In this document: positions 47,549 through 59,410 of the stretch, in pieces
Position numbering within the stretch: the first letter of the stretch is position 1
Layout: each line of letters opens with the position of its first letter
Source of the DNA: Cavenderia fasciculata
Lineage: Eukaryota; Evosea; Eumycetozoa; Acytosteliales; Cavenderiaceae
Length of the DNA stretch: 64,000 bases
NCBI RefSeq assembly: GCF_000203815.1
Contig: NW_004457729.1
Span: forward strand, 2,108,674-2,172,673
Reading direction: 5' to 3'
Translations under genes and position numbers: made by a program
The notes under the pieces: generated by a model
Told to the model about the DNA's origin: nothing
What the model saw: the letters and a program-made list of their open reading frames with translations, nothing else
Database searches by the model: none

Positions 47549-48676
47549 ATGAAATCAATTAATAATAATAATAGATTTGTATTAAGAGAATTTTCAGAGG
47601 AAAAAGATTTAAATGCAATTTCATCGATTCCAAGATTACCAGTATCATACAATTACAATGCATTGGAAGGAATGTCACATCCAATCGATTTCACAATCCG
47701 TCCAACTCTAACAAAGAATCATAAGATTATCGTTGCTGAGGACAGACAGGAACATCAAGCTGTTGGAGCCTATGCATGCAATATTAAAGATGTTATTGTA
47801 TGTGGTGAAAAGAAGACATTGTACTATATGTTTGATATCAATGTTCATCCAGAATACCGTGGTCATTCCATTTCCAATATGTTTTTCAGGGATATTCATA
47901 GTGCAGTCAAACAAGACGAAAGATCAACCATCCTCGTCGCATGGACATCAAAGAATAATGCACCAATCAAGAAAGCAACTGGAAACATTGAAATGACTCC
48001 ACAATATGATCAATGTCAAATGGCTTGGAAGGTATCCAGTCCAGTAAGAGTCAACTCGTTGCCATCCAATTGTTTACAAGTTAGATTCATGAAGATGATC
48101 GAGAATGATGACGTCAAACTTAGATGGGACAATGCATTCCAACAATACAACTTTATTCCAACCAACTTCTCTGATATCCTCGTCGACAATCAAAAATACC
48201 ACGAATCAACTTATATTGCAACGATGCAATGTAATGGTCAATTGTATGAAGCTTCAATCTCTATTTGGAATCAAGATTTAATATTTACACTCAAGAATCG
48301 TCAACAACAAACTCAAAAACATCGTCAACTCTATTGTTGTTATGCATTGGGTGAAGATCAAGAAACAAGTGATATTCTCTTTAGATATCTATTGCAACGT
48401 GTACACAATGAATTATATTCACAAGGTATCAATTATGTATTTGCAGGCTTCTCAATGACCGATCCAATCAGACAACACTTTCCATTACTTCCAGGTATCA
48501 AAACATTAGAATTCACATCGATTGCAAGATTTTCAACTCAAACCGAGTTTACTCAATTCAAATCACAATCCAACTACCCAATTTGGAATGATCCACGTGA
48601 TTATGGTATTTTAATGTTATATCCAGAACAACAACAAAACTGTAATAATAGTAATATTTTAATTTCAAAACTTTAA
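47549..48676 (+). CDS. GNAT-like N-acetyltransferase fold protein
   Basis: Intronless, 375 residues. The N-terminal half has a GNAT motif A-like segment: a strand MFDINVHPEYRGHSISNMFF, where EYRGHSIS matches the acetyl-CoA-binding Q/R-x2-G-x-G/A pattern weakly. The C-terminal half repeats a similar topology (FSMTDPIRQHFPLLPGIKTLEF), so it may be a double-GNAT fold. Start MKSINNNNRFVLREFSEEKD follows an AT-rich leader. Substrate unknown. Confidence 0.7.
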   Translation: MKSINNNNRFVLREFSEEKDLNAISSIPRLPVSYNYNALEGMSHPIDFTIRPTLTKNHKIIVAEDRQEHQAVGAYACNIKDVIVCGEKKTLYYMFDINVHPEYRGHSISNMFFRDIHSAVKQDERSTILVAWTSKNNAPIKKATGNIEMTPQYDQCQMAWKVSSPVRVNSLPSNCLQVRFMKMIENDDVKLRWDNAFQQYNFIPTNFSDILVDNQKYHESTYIATMQCNGQLYEASISIWNQDLIFTLKNRQQQTQKHRQLYCCYALGEDQETSDILFRYLLQRVHNELYSQGINYVFAGFSMTDPIRQHFPLLPGIKTLEFTSIARFSTQTEFTQFKSQSNYPIWNDPRDYGILMLYPEQQQNCNNSNILISKL

Positions 48677-48872
48677 AAAAAAAATAATAATCTATCTCTC
48701 CAACAAACACAAAACCGTAGTAATAGTCATAATAATAATAATAATAATTCACACATAAACTAGAATCTAGTTTAAAAAGTATAAATGGTTGAAATAATAC
48801 CATTCCCAATTGTATAATAAATTTAAAATAGAACGATGTTTTATTAAAACATTCTTCTTGTATGATATTTAA

Positions 48873-50880
48873 TTAAATATGTTCTTTGAATGAAAAAGTA
48901 TTGGTTTCTAGATCATGAATAACATGAATGAGTTTAACATTTGGGAAAGGTGAAGAGATTGACTTTGCTGTACTTTGGCGAGCGGTGATATTGATCACCC
49001 AAACTTGATCATAACCAATGATGGGTTGGTAGAGTTTGGCTACTCTTTCTATATGACCAATAATTATTTCGTCTTTTTGATATGCAACTATTTCTAGACA
49101 ACAGGTTTTTTTATGTCCTTCTAGGGTAAGATATCCCAACACTAAATCACCCCTTTTTGTTTCATCACTGGGCATGGGAACATCAATATTGGTTGATAGG
49201 GATACAGAATTTGGTTTCCAACTTTTAAGAATTGAATAAAACTCGGAATGGTATAGATAGGGAAGGTGTGTAGAATAAAGATGGTAGGTTTTTTTAAAAG
49301 TAACTAGAGCTTTGGATACTAGATTTCTTACCAATAGAGGAATATCTATAATCTCCTCTGATGCATCAAGCAATGGAAAGGGTATTTTTGGAATGATAAT
49401 ATTTGGATTGACTAATTCAATATTTTCCAACAACAAATGACGTACTGAAGGGTTTGAAATGGTGCTTAATTGGTCATACATTGATGTTTTTTTTGCCAAG
49501 CCTTTAGAAACTAGAAATCTATCCCTAAATTGACAATGTTGGTCAATGATCAAAGATCCCTCGAAAATGTATCCCATGAAAATAATTGTCCAAAGTGAAT
49601 CCATTAAAACTTGATAGTTGGTATTTTTTGCCTCACTTGTAATTGTTTGTATCAGATTAAAAGTAGGCTTATGTTTTGTCATTATATCAACCAATGTTGG
49701 TGAGAATGTGGCACACCATTGTCTATAACTGAGAGACATACCAGGTTTCAAATAATTATCAATAACCTGACCAAATAAACTAACCAATCCTGGATGACCC
49801 TCTGTACGATGGTATATATCCTCTATTACCTCTGGTTCTACACAAGTTGAGGAATTGTGTTGATACTTTTGGAAGAGGTATTTAATATCTTGAAGAGTAA
49901 AACTTGAAATTTTGGTTGAATCAAACAATGAAAATGGAGCATGATACCGAGTCATTAAGGATTGTTCGATGAGAGAATATGAACCCGCAACAATGATAGA
50001 GTGAAGAATCCAATGATTGGTACCCTTCAAAGCACCAAAAAATTGGTTGATTCCTTCAATGGTCTCTTTGTTGCATTTATAGTATATTCGATCAAAATCA
50101 TCGATCAATAACACTAACTTAGTTGGAAATGGAGAGTCCTCCAAACGATGATACCCAAAAAACTCTAAAAAATCTGAACCGTCAATGATATCTATTGCAT
50201 GGAACAAAGAAGGATATTTTTTCTTTAAAAGGTCTCCTAATCCTTTAAAGAACCATTCTGAATATTGGAAACTGCGATTATCTAGATCTTGAAGGCTAAT
50301 ACTTTTTAAAAAAATTAATAAATTATTGTTTTCCTTTTTTTATTTCTTTTTTAGAAATATACATACTAGGTTGGTGTAAAAGTATTCTTTACAAGATCTG
50401 CAATAGCTAGTAAACTAGTTGTCTTTCCTGAAGATGGAGGTCCAAAAATAGTTCTAAATCCACTCAATGGTAAATCTAAACAACCATTTTCTTGTTTGAG
50501 CATCAAAAGAGAGTCCATCTGATAGTAATCTTCTTGGGAGCCTGGAGTGAAATTACCATTGGTTAAGAAATACTTTTTCTTATCAATCGTAGTAGATATG
50601 GCATTGTTTGTATCTTTTATAAGTTAATACTTTTTCAAAAAAAAAACAAATACTGATATTCATACATTGACATCTAAGAACTGTTTCTCCAAAAAACATT
50701 GATAAACTATGATATCCAGGAACTAAGACTTTATTACTTTCAATAACCAATTCAAAAGATATGTTTGGTGAAAGGTTGGGTTGGATTTGTTTTTTTAAAT
50801 CATCTATAGTTTTAATTTGATCAGTTTGCTCTACTCTAAATTGTTTTTGACTTGGATTCTGATCTAATGATAAATGTTCT
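48873..50880 (-). CDS. Crinkler (CRN)-type protein: Ubl-like header, P-loop NTPase, REase-like C-terminus
   Basis: Read from the minus strand in exons near 50880-50665, 50613-50371 and 50302-48873. The header contains FRVEQTDQIKTIDDLKKQIQ, the ubiquitin-like N-domain pattern of Crinkler proteins. The NTPase has Walker A GPPSSGKTTS and Walker B KLVLLIDDFD. The C-terminus carries a restriction-endonuclease-fold pattern: YHSEFYSILKSW, GDLVLGYL, CCLEIVAY, then IGHIERVAKLYQ, as in CR-type nuclease modules. Such ATPase-REase proteins are known from oomycete effectors, fungi and some amoebae. The 5' end is not resolved and may need another exon. A role in host defence, element control or conflict is inference. 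Confidence 0.72.
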
Positions 50881-51127
50881 ATTCATTGTTAATTTTTATA
50901 AATGATTATTAATATTATTATTCTTTTGAAAAAGTTGATTTATATAACCTCCTACTATTCTTTTTTTTGAAAAAGGAAATATTTATAAAAGTTTGGAATA
51001 TATTTTAATAATTACAAGATCTTTTGACAAAGAGAGAGAGATGAGATTAACATTTTATTTATAAACTAATAATATTCTAATATTAGTATTATAAAGCATT
51101 GTTAATATTATTGGAAGGTTGGTATGG

Positions 51128-51670
51128 TTATATTGGTTGGTAAGGAGAGGTATGGGAGGAAGATTGAGGAGTGTAGTAAGAGGAAGTGGTTGGGATAGCA
51201 AGACCACTAATATTATTACTATTATTGGGGACACCTCCATATGGTTGATAGGTATGAGCCGTGTGATAGTATGGATGTGGAGAGGAATCGGGAATGGAAG
51301 TATAAATGTATTTTTTGTTTGGTTTCTTGCAACAACAACAACAGATGCAGAGACAAAATAGACCGACCACCAAGATAATTGGAACGACAATGATGAGAGC
51401 AACTGATCCATTGCCCAATTCAGTTTTACATTCATTGCAATAGTTTGTTCCATTGTTTGAAACCATCAATCCAATACAATCATAATGTACAAAGAACGAG
51501 TCATAGTATGGCGCATCAGCTTGGCATATGGTATTGTTATTTTGATCGAGTGTACCAACACAACATGATGACGTTGACGATGACGATGAGAATGGAGATG
51601 ACAATGATATTTCAACCATGGTTGTTACCAACAACAACACAATAGTCATAAAATTGGTTATTCTTTTCAT
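51128..51670 (-). CDS. Small type I membrane protein with Cys-rich ectodomain
   Basis: Intronless, 180 residues. Signal peptide (MKRITNFMTIVLLLVTTMVE), a short ectodomain with six Cys and N-glycosylation sites (SSCCVGTLDQNNNTICQ, ending YCNEC), a transmembrane segment (VALIIVVPIILVVGLFCLC) running into CICCCCCKK, likely palmitoylated, and a 65-residue Pro/Tyr/Ser tail with YQPYGG and YYTP motifs. The layout resembles Shisa-type or dictyostelid small surface proteins. Function unknown. Confidence 0.78.
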   Translation of the reverse strand: MKRITNFMTIVLLLVTTMVEISLSSPFSSSSSTSSCCVGTLDQNNNTICQADAPYYDSFFVHYDCIGLMVSNNGTNYCNECKTELGNGSVALIIVVPIILVVGLFCLCICCCCCKKPNKKYIYTSIPDSSPHPYYHTAHTYQPYGGVPNNSNNISGLAIPTTSSYYTPQSSSHTSPYQPI

Positions 51671-52063
51671 TGCTAAATATAATTCTAACTAAAGTAATAA
51701 TAATAATAAAAATCTTGAAATATATATTCAATCAAATACAAGTGTGAAATATTTATATATATAATATTATATATATAATTTGTAATATAATATATGAATG
51801 ATTGATTGTGATTCTGATGTTATACAAAGTTACCAAACTCTTTTAAAAAAAATTAATATATTAAAAAAGAGTGGAATGAAAGTGAGGGTGGTGGTGGGAA
51901 ACAAACTTTGTCTTTTTTTTTTATGTGTGAGTGGAAGGGTGAAGAATGATATAGGGAGGAGGGGGGTTGCATGCATGATTTATTATTATTATTATTATTT
52001 TTACATTGGGGATTGTTGTTGTTTACCAATCACATGCAATGTTTGGTTTTGAACCAAACCCAA
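51671..52063. other. Intergenic region
   Basis: AT-rich with TA tracts near 51755-51795 and ATT triplets near 51979-51999. Forms the upstream side of the small membrane protein and the 3' flank of Derlin. Nothing recognised. Confidence 0.5.
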
Positions 52064-53116
52064 TTAATTTTGTTCTACTTCTTGTTGTTGCTCTCTTTCT
52101 CGTTGTTCCTGTATTTCCCTAATAAGCTCTGGATCTCTAATAAGATGACCATCAATCATAATTCCCGGTTGATCATTTATAAAATATTTACTAAATTTAA
52201 ACAAAAACAAAAAAAGGGAATAATAATGTTTCCAAATTAGTATAAAAATTGGAAATAAATAAATGATGGAAATTAATATATATATAAATATATATTAAAT
52301 AATTATTTAGTAGTACTTACAGAATACCAGGAGTTTGTAATAATCTTCTACCTGAAATGGTAGGATAAACATCTTCGAGATAATAATAAATGTGTCCGAC
52401 AATGATACCCATGATATCATTCTCGATACTTTGTTTCAAGAGATAACTGATACCAAGGATAACCCATGGATAAAAAGGTGCGCTAAATGTAAAAAGTCCA
52501 AAGAAATGGATTACAATATTTGGGTTTCTTCTAGACCAAACGTAAACCACCATCAATTCCAATGCCGGTCCTAAAAACATTGTCTTGTTAAATATCTTTG
52601 TATAATATAAAAATCCACTCATACTCTATAAATCATAATAATAATATTAAATATTAATATATATATAGATATACTATATATGGATAGGATTGACTTGTGT
52701 GAAGACATACCAATAATGAAATGATTCCAAATAGAAACATGTATATATAATCTGCTGATCTTCCTCTAAAAGATCCCTCTTCTAATAATTTACTATTTCT
52801 GACTCTGTAAATCAATGTTGGTTAATATTCAAAATAGGAGGGATGGATGATTATGATTATTATTATTATTATTATTTGGTACTTACAAAAAATACATATG
52901 AAGTACAAAGTTCAAGGTAAGAACATCAAAGAATAAAAAGTTTGTCAAGAGTCTCCATACTTCGTACTTGTTCATGATGAGAGGAAAGTTGAGATAGAGA
53001 TCAAAAGGAGTGATCAAGTCAAAGGACACTAATGCCGTTGTTACGACACATCCTGTCATGTAGACTCTTGTGACTATTGGTACACTTCTATACCATTGTT
53101 CAAATGGTGCTGCCAT
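52064..53116 (-). CDS. Derlin (ER-associated degradation rhomboid pseudoprotease)
   Basis: Multi-pass ER membrane protein that helps move misfolded proteins to the cytosol. The start is [20 protein letters not shown], a near-perfect Derlin opening. Exon 1 (53116-52887) joins [21 protein letters not shown] in exon 2; exon 3 (about 52622-52321) has [19 protein letters not shown] and [11 protein letters not shown]; a last exon ends [12 protein letters not shown] at 52064. The WR region ([10 protein letters not shown]) is present. It resembles the Derlin-2/3 type. The short last exon lies in sequence that is easily taken as intergenic. Confidence 0.93.
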
Positions 53117-53822
53117 TATTTATCGTAGTAATATATCTGTGTTATATATGTATGTATGTATGTATGAACTGCTGTTGTGTAAGGAAGAGGATGATGGGGA
53201 TGATTATAGCCCGAGCTACTTCTACTGTACTTTTAGTTAAAAAAAGTAACAATATCAAATATAGCAATGTACAAAAAGGAAGAAGAAGAAGAAGATGAAG
53301 ATGAAGATATAAAAATAATATTTATAAATAGAAATAAATAAATAATAATAAAAGAGATAGTTGTAAAATGATAAATCGTTGTCAAATCATTAATGAAGAA
53401 TGATCATTCCTAACAAACCCACTTTTGATGCGTCATCCTCTCAAATTTCATTTTTTTAGGTTCGTGCAAACAAACAACCCAACCATCTAGAAATGATTAG
53501 ATAATAATAATATAATATTATTATTATTATTCTAGTGAAACAAAAGTTTAACTATTCATTTCTATAACATAAATGTTATATTTGTAGTTCCGTCTACCAT
53601 TCATTTGGTCTACCTTGACTTTGGATGATGATGATCAGAGACCAATCGGATTTGGAAGGGTGTCATTTTTTTTATTTTTTTTGAATTTTTTTGACTTGGG
53701 TCCTTTTGATGAAGTTGCTCTCTCACTGTCTCTTCTCTCACAGAGGCAACAGACAGTTTAATTTCGGAGCGCTTTTTGTTTGTTATAACTTCCAACAACA
53801 ACAAAAAGGTGAAACAAAGAAG
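53117..53822. other. Divergent intergenic region between Derlin and STT3
   Basis: Holds GAAGAA/GATGAA repeats near 53280-53310 and AT-rich DNA, plus a TTTTTT-rich patch near 53668-53690. Both promoters must lie here. No gene seen. Confidence 0.5.
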
Positions 53823-56399
53823 ATGGCTACCACTAAAACAGCACCATCATCATCGACTGCATCATCTCTATTTTCATTCAATGGAAATAAAGAGAATCAA
53901 GAATTCTTCTTGAAGGTGTTAATCCTTGCTACCATTTATGTTTTGGGTATGTTACTTTCAATTCAATCGGACGGAATAGAAACACTATTCACTCACAATC
54001 AACACTATTACTAATAACCAACCCTTTCTTCTCCCAATTACTACTATACCTATTACATATCAACTCTTACAATTACATGATTACAGCATTTTCAACTCGT
54101 CTATTCTCAGTATTACGTTATGAAAGTGTTATTCATGAATTCGATCCGTATGTGTCTAAATATATATCAAATAGTAGTGCTAGAAAGAAAGAAAGAAAGA
54201 TAGATAGATATCTATAGGAGAGATAGAGATATTTTTAGCACTTTGGTGAACATCACCATCATTGAAAAAAAAAAGAGAGAGACGATTAACACAAATTTTA
54301 ATCAAAACAAACACATTATATATTCCATTCCTCTCTATCTCAATATAGATATTTCAATTTTAGATCAACAAAGTATTTAGTATCAGAAGGTTTTTATAAC
54401 TTTATGAATTGGTTTGATGAAAGAGCATGGTATCCACTTGGTCGTATCGTTGGTGGTACAGTTTATCCAGGTTTGATGGCTACTGCCGCCGCTGTACATT
54501 ATATCCTCAATCAATTAAACCTTACAGTCAATATCCGTAATGTTTGTGTACTTTTATCACCATGGTTTGCATCCAACACTGCAATGGTCACTTACAAGTT
54601 TGCAAAGGAAATCAAGGACACTCAAACTGGTTTGGTTGCTGCTGCTTTGGTTGCTATTGTTCCAGGTAACTATAAACAAAAAAAAACTTAATCAACTCTT
54701 CCATTTAATTCAATGATATTAATTAATTATTTTGATTTTGTTTACATTTCATTTAGGATACATATCAAGATCTGTAGCAGGATCATTTGATAACGAAGGT
54801 ATTGCTATTTTTGCATTGATTTTCACCTATTATACATGGATTAAGGCATTAAACACTGGATCATTGTTGATTTCAGCTGTTTGTGCTTTGGCCTACTTTT
54901 ACATGGCCAGTGCATGGGGAGGTTACGTATTCATCATCAATCTTATTCCATTGCATGCTTTGACCTTGTTGTTGACCGGTAGATACTCGCACCGTCTCTA
55001 TGTCTCGTATTCGACCGTCTACGCACTCGGCACCATCCTCTCGATGCAGATTCCATTTGTCGGCTACCAACCAGTCTTTACTTCAGAGCACATGGCCGCC
55101 CTCGGTGTCTTTGGTTTGTTGCAACTCTTTTGCGGACTCAACTGGATCAAGAGTCATCTCACCGAAGAGGCCTTTGCCAAGCTCCAACGTTTGGCCTTTA
55201 TCTCGCTCTTGTCCATTGCCGGTGGTGTCTTTGTCATTGGTACCATTACCGGTCACATCGCCCCATTCTCTGGTCGTTTCTACTCGTTGCTCGATCCAAC
55301 CTACGCTCGTGACAATATCCCCATCATTGCCTCGGTATCTGAGCATCAACCAACCACTTGGGCATCGTATTTCTTTGATCTCCATATCCTCGTCTTCCTC
55401 TTCCCCGTCGGTCTCTACTTTTGTTTCTCCAAGCTCACCGACGCCAACATCTTCCTCATTCTCTACGGTGTCACTTCGATCTACTTTTCGGGTGTCATGG
55501 TTCGTCTAATTTTGGTCTTGGCCCCCGTTGCCTGTGTCTTGTCTGCCGTCGCCGTCTCATCGACCCTCGCCACCTACTCGCAAAAGCTCAAGACCCTCAG
55601 CGCCGCCCCTGCCCCATCTTCGAGCTCGTCCTCTTCCGCCGCCGCCGCCACCTCCAACACCAAGGAAAGCAGTTACATCATGATCGGTATCATGTCGGTC
55701 CTTCTCATCCTCTACACCTTCCATTGCACCTGGGTCACCTCTGAAGCCTACTCGTCACCCTCGATTGTCTTGTCGGCCAAGCAAAACGACGGTGGTCGTA
55801 TCATTTTCGACGATTTCCGTGAAGCCTACCGTTGGTTGGGCCAAAACACCGCCGACGACGCCAAGGTCATGTCCTGGTGGGATTACGGCTATCAAATGTC
55901 AGCCATGGCCAACCGTACCGTCATTGTCGACAACAACACCTGGAACAACACCCACATTGCCCAAGTTGGCAAGGCCTTTGCCTCCAACGAAGAGGATGCC
56001 TACAAGATCATCAAGGATTTGGACGTCGACTATGTCCTCGTCATCTTTGGCGGTCTCACTGGTTACTCGTCTGACGATATCAACAAGTTCCTTTGGATGG
56101 TGAGAATCGGTGGTTCGTGTGATCCAAACATCAAGGAGGCCGACTACTTGGCCAACGGTCACTATCGTATCGATAAGGGTGCCACCCCAACCATGCTCAA
56201 CTCTTTAATGTACAAACTTTCCTACTACCGTTTCTCAGAGGTCAGCACCGACTATGGCAGACCTTCCGGTTACGATCGTGTTCGTAACACTGAAATCGGT
56301 TACAAGGGTTTCAGTTTGACTCATCTTGAAGAGGCTTTCACCTCTGTTCATTGGTTGGTTAGAATTTACAAGGTAAAGGATATTGATAATAGATCTTAA
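53823..56399 (+). CDS. stt3: Oligosaccharyltransferase catalytic subunit STT3
   Basis: Transfers the lipid-linked glycan to Asn of nascent proteins in the ER lumen. Exons 53823-53946, 54087-54147, 54349-54665, 54757-56399, 714 residues, the usual family length. Motifs: [15 protein letters not shown] (first acidic catalytic motif), [33 protein letters not shown], and the acceptor-binding WWDYG followed by [14 protein letters not shown] Ser/Ala-rich insert ([16 protein letters not shown]) lies between the membrane part and the lumenal domain. The last exon has strongly C-ending codons, implying high expression. Confidence 0.97.
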
Positions 56400-56720
56400 A
56401 CACAAACAAACAAATACAATATCAAAGAAACCAAAACAAAAACAAAAAGACCTAAAAGATTACAAACAAAAAAAGGTCTTAAAACCCAATCAAATAAATA
56501 ATAAAAAAAAAAAGTTATAATTATAATATAAATATCTTTCTTCTTCTTTTTTAAATGTGAATCCAAAGAAAGAGAGAGAGGGTATATATATATATGTATA
56601 TGTATATGCATATGTGTTCACAATGCGAACCATTTTATTTAATAATACAACATGTTATAATAATGATAATTTGATGATACCATTAATCAATAAATAAGGT
56701 GAGGGATGAAAGTATTCTTT
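56400..56720. other. Convergent 3' intergenic region
   Basis: A-rich with ACAAA repeats and a TATATG run near 56585-56605. Nothing else seen. Confidence 0.5.
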
Positions 56721-57083
56721 TTAGAGTACATAAATCTTGCAAATAAATGAATCAGTGTTATCATTAAACTCTATTTCATTGTTGTTGATGAGACCAAGAG
56801 GGAAACTCTTTTTAAAGGTATCGATTGTGTTTAATTTGGTCCAATTGACAGCCTTGATTGGTTTAGATCCATCACTACTGAGAGCCAATGAAAAGGTGCT
56901 ACTGTTGGCATACTTTCCAATAACTTGCTTTAAATTTTGAAAGGTAATATCATTTTCAATCTTATCTTTTACTTGTTTTCCTCCTGGTAATACAAACTAT
57001 CAAAAGAGATATAGATATTAGCTTAGTTGATCAAGAGTATTCTTTATAAAAGATAAACATACAATTACGTTATAGTCTGTCAT
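56721..57083 (-). CDS. Small protein of 98 residues, unknown
   Basis: Two exons: a 21-nt first exon 57083-57063 (MTDYNVI, then GTATGT) and 56996-56721. The joined product reads MTDYNVIFVLPGGKQVKDKI near the start and ends FNDNTDSFICKIYVL. The codon pattern and clean splice sites support a real gene. The opening beta-strand/Gly-Gly/helix pattern (VIFVLPGGKQVKDKI ... NLKQVIGKYA) could be a ubiquitin-like or small alpha/beta fold, but I do not recognise a family. No signal peptide. Confidence 0.72.
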
Positions 57084-57387
57084 TATTTCTCTTTTTATCT
57101 CTGTGTATACAAATATATATTTATGTTTTATCAATATATCATGTGATTGTTTTTGGGGAAGAACATTGAGGGGTAGATCGAATCGTGCCCTTTGGAACTC
57201 CGATATTTTCAAAAAATTGTTTGCCCCACCCAACCAAATTTTCAATGAATGAAGGGATGGGAGTCTCGTATTAATATTAATAATAAATAATATTTGTTTA
57301 TGATTTATATATTAATTACAATTATTTATTTATTTATTGAATGACGATGATGATGATGATGAGTGAGAGAGTATGTTGTTGATGGAA
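57084..57387. other. Intergenic region
   Basis: Upstream of the 98-residue gene and downstream of the C2 protein. GATGATGAT repeats near 57344-57362. Nothing recognised. Confidence 0.5.
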
Positions 57388-58141
57388 TTAATTTAAAGGA
57401 GATGAGAAAGCTTTAGAGGGACCAAAGGTAACAAAGAATTGGAGTTCAACCTCTCCAGCAGCCTTTCCAGTTTTGGTGGTTTCATCAAAGTCCTTGTACA
57501 TTGTAAAGTTGGAGGTGATGGGTCCAAGACCAAGACGCTCTGGTTTACAGAATTGAGTGAGATCGATTGTGTTGCCACCAATGAAATCATTTCTTGAAAG
57601 TAAATCTCTATCCCACATTTCTACAATCAAATAACGATGCTTTCCAGCGATTTGTAATTCCTTGGATTCTGATGTCCATTCCCACATTGGTGTAAGAGTC
57701 TTTTTTTCAACTGGTGATTCAAACAAGTATTTACCTTCAAAAAGAGTTGGGTTGAGACGACCAAATTTAACAAATGGATCACTTAATCCATTTCCATCAG
57801 TTGCTTCATACACAATACCTAAATACATCATCATTCATTGTATTAATAAAAATAAATTTAAAATGACATTGTGATATTGATATTAATAATATATGCATAC
57901 CATGAACCAATTTAATTTTAATCCAATGGTAACCCTCTTCTTTTGGTTTTGATGAGGATTTTGTTAACTTTGTTGCATTTTCCTTTTGAGTTAAATATCC
58001 TAATGGTCCTTTCTAAGTATTGATTAAATGGAATTGTGAGTTATTAAGTCTATTGTTGCGATTGCTTTACTCTATACAAACCGTTCCTCCCATGTTACCT
58101 TGTTTGACTTGTTCTCTAAGAATATCTTCATAGACGCTCAT
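57388..58141 (-). CDS. C2-domain protein
   Basis: Three exons: about 58141-58082 (MSVYEDILREQVKQGNMGGT), one covering KGPLGYLTQKENATKLTKSS to HWIKIKLVHG (about 58015-57902), and 57822-57388. Around 200 residues. The C2 fold is clear: IKIKLVHGIVYEATDGNGLS, then DPFVKFG, LTPMWEWTSE, and LIVEMWDRDLLSRNDFIGG with Asp residues in both calcium loops. It probably binds acidic phospholipids in a calcium-dependent way. The donor before exon 2 is a non-standard GTTTGT. Confidence 0.85.
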
Positions 58142-58249
58142 TTTTGAAGTGATGATTGAAAACTAATTGTTAATATATAAATAAATAAAAGTGATAATAG
58201 GTATAGTTGTTTACCAAAAGGTAAGTATATGAAATGATCGTATTAATAG

Positions 58250-58540
58250 ACAGAGACTGTGTCGATGTTCATTGTGATCACAAAAAAATTTGAGCGTCTT
58301 CTTGAGATATTTTTTCAAAGAAGTTGCCCAACTTGAGGGCTTCACTAACCAAACCAGAATAGTGACAACCTATCCAAAGTTGGTAAAAAGACCAAGTAGG
58401 TAATTACAGTATTCTTTGTGTCACAGGAACAGAGTTGGAAAGGTATCCAAACCTGAAAGAGAGTGTTTTGAGAAACCATAGATCTAACAATATTGTTGGT
58501 TGTTGTTTTTCGTTTACCCAGTATCTAAATAAATAAATAT
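58250..58540 (-). other. Possible small coding or relic segment between RPC11 and the C2 gene
   Basis: Less AT-rich than its flanks. One frame reads CHYSGLVSEALKLGN and continues to a stop near 58285, and another reads KRKTTTNNIVRSMVSQ before a possible GT donor near 58456; an acceptor-like GATAG lies between. The two do not join into a convincing gene with an ATG. It may be 5'UTR of the C2 gene, an unrecognised small gene or decayed sequence. Confidence 0.22.
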
Positions 58541-58699
58541 AATTTATTCATAAATTGTAAAGGATATGGATTAAATCAATGAGTTGAACTCTTCTCCTTA
58601 TTGATTAAAATATTATTATTATTATTATTATTATATAGATAGTTATTGTTATATACACCAAGTTGGAATCAAATTATATATAATCTATAGTTTGATTCT

Positions 58700-59253
58700 T
58701 TAGTTTCTCCATCTCGTTGCACAATATGTACACTATATAGTGTGAAAAAGTTATAGGTTAATATAAATAAATATTGACAATGTCATTACATTTGATTGAG
58801 TGATTGTAATATAATGATATATGTACTTTATAATAAGCAGTCTTTGGTTCATCGGCAGGGTATACTTGAATTTCCATCAAATGTGCTCTTCTTCTTACTT
58901 TACAAGTAGGACATTCAACTTTTTAAAAGGGAAGATGATCATTCATTCATTGATTGATTGATTCAGTGATAAAAAGTAAGTATAATGATAAAACGAATGA
59001 TCTCTGTCTCTATCCTATCTATCTCTCTTTTCTCTCTCTGTTTGGACATACTATCTACTTGTTGTGAATTATTCCAAGCTTCATCACCACCAAACACATC
59101 AGAATCTATTTGTTTACGAACTAGAGGAACCTTTGAAACCACCTTGTTATTGATACCGAAAAAGTAGGGACAAGTCTGACAATAGAACTTTAGTTTACCT
59201 TGATTGTCATTCTCAACCAATAACATATTAGCACATGTAGGGCAAAATAACAT
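58700..59253 (-). CDS. polr3k: RNA polymerase III subunit RPC11/POLR3K (RPC10)
   Basis: TFIIS/RPB9-like subunit needed for Pol III transcript cleavage and termination. Three exons: 59253 to about 59056 (MLFCPTCANMLL, FYCQTCPYFFG, VFGGDEAWNNSQQVD), 58918-58827 (ECPTCKVRRRAHLMEIQVYP, ADEPKTAYYK) and a 33-nt last exon near 58732-58700 coding CTYCATRWRN. The ADEP motif, essential for cleavage, is intact, and the C-terminal zinc ribbon is finished only by the tiny last exon. About 107 residues, as in human. The start is the ATG at 59253, which gives the usual MLFCP opening. Confidence 0.92.
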
Positions 59254-59410
59254 CTCTTTACACAATCTTTACTAACTACTACTAGTTTAATATATATCGT
59301 CTACAATGCAAGTGATCATGCATTAAAATCTGATCGAAACTTCGTCATCGTCACTCTCTACTTTCACTTTTTTTAACCCTGAAATGTAATTATATGTATT
59401 TATTTATTTT

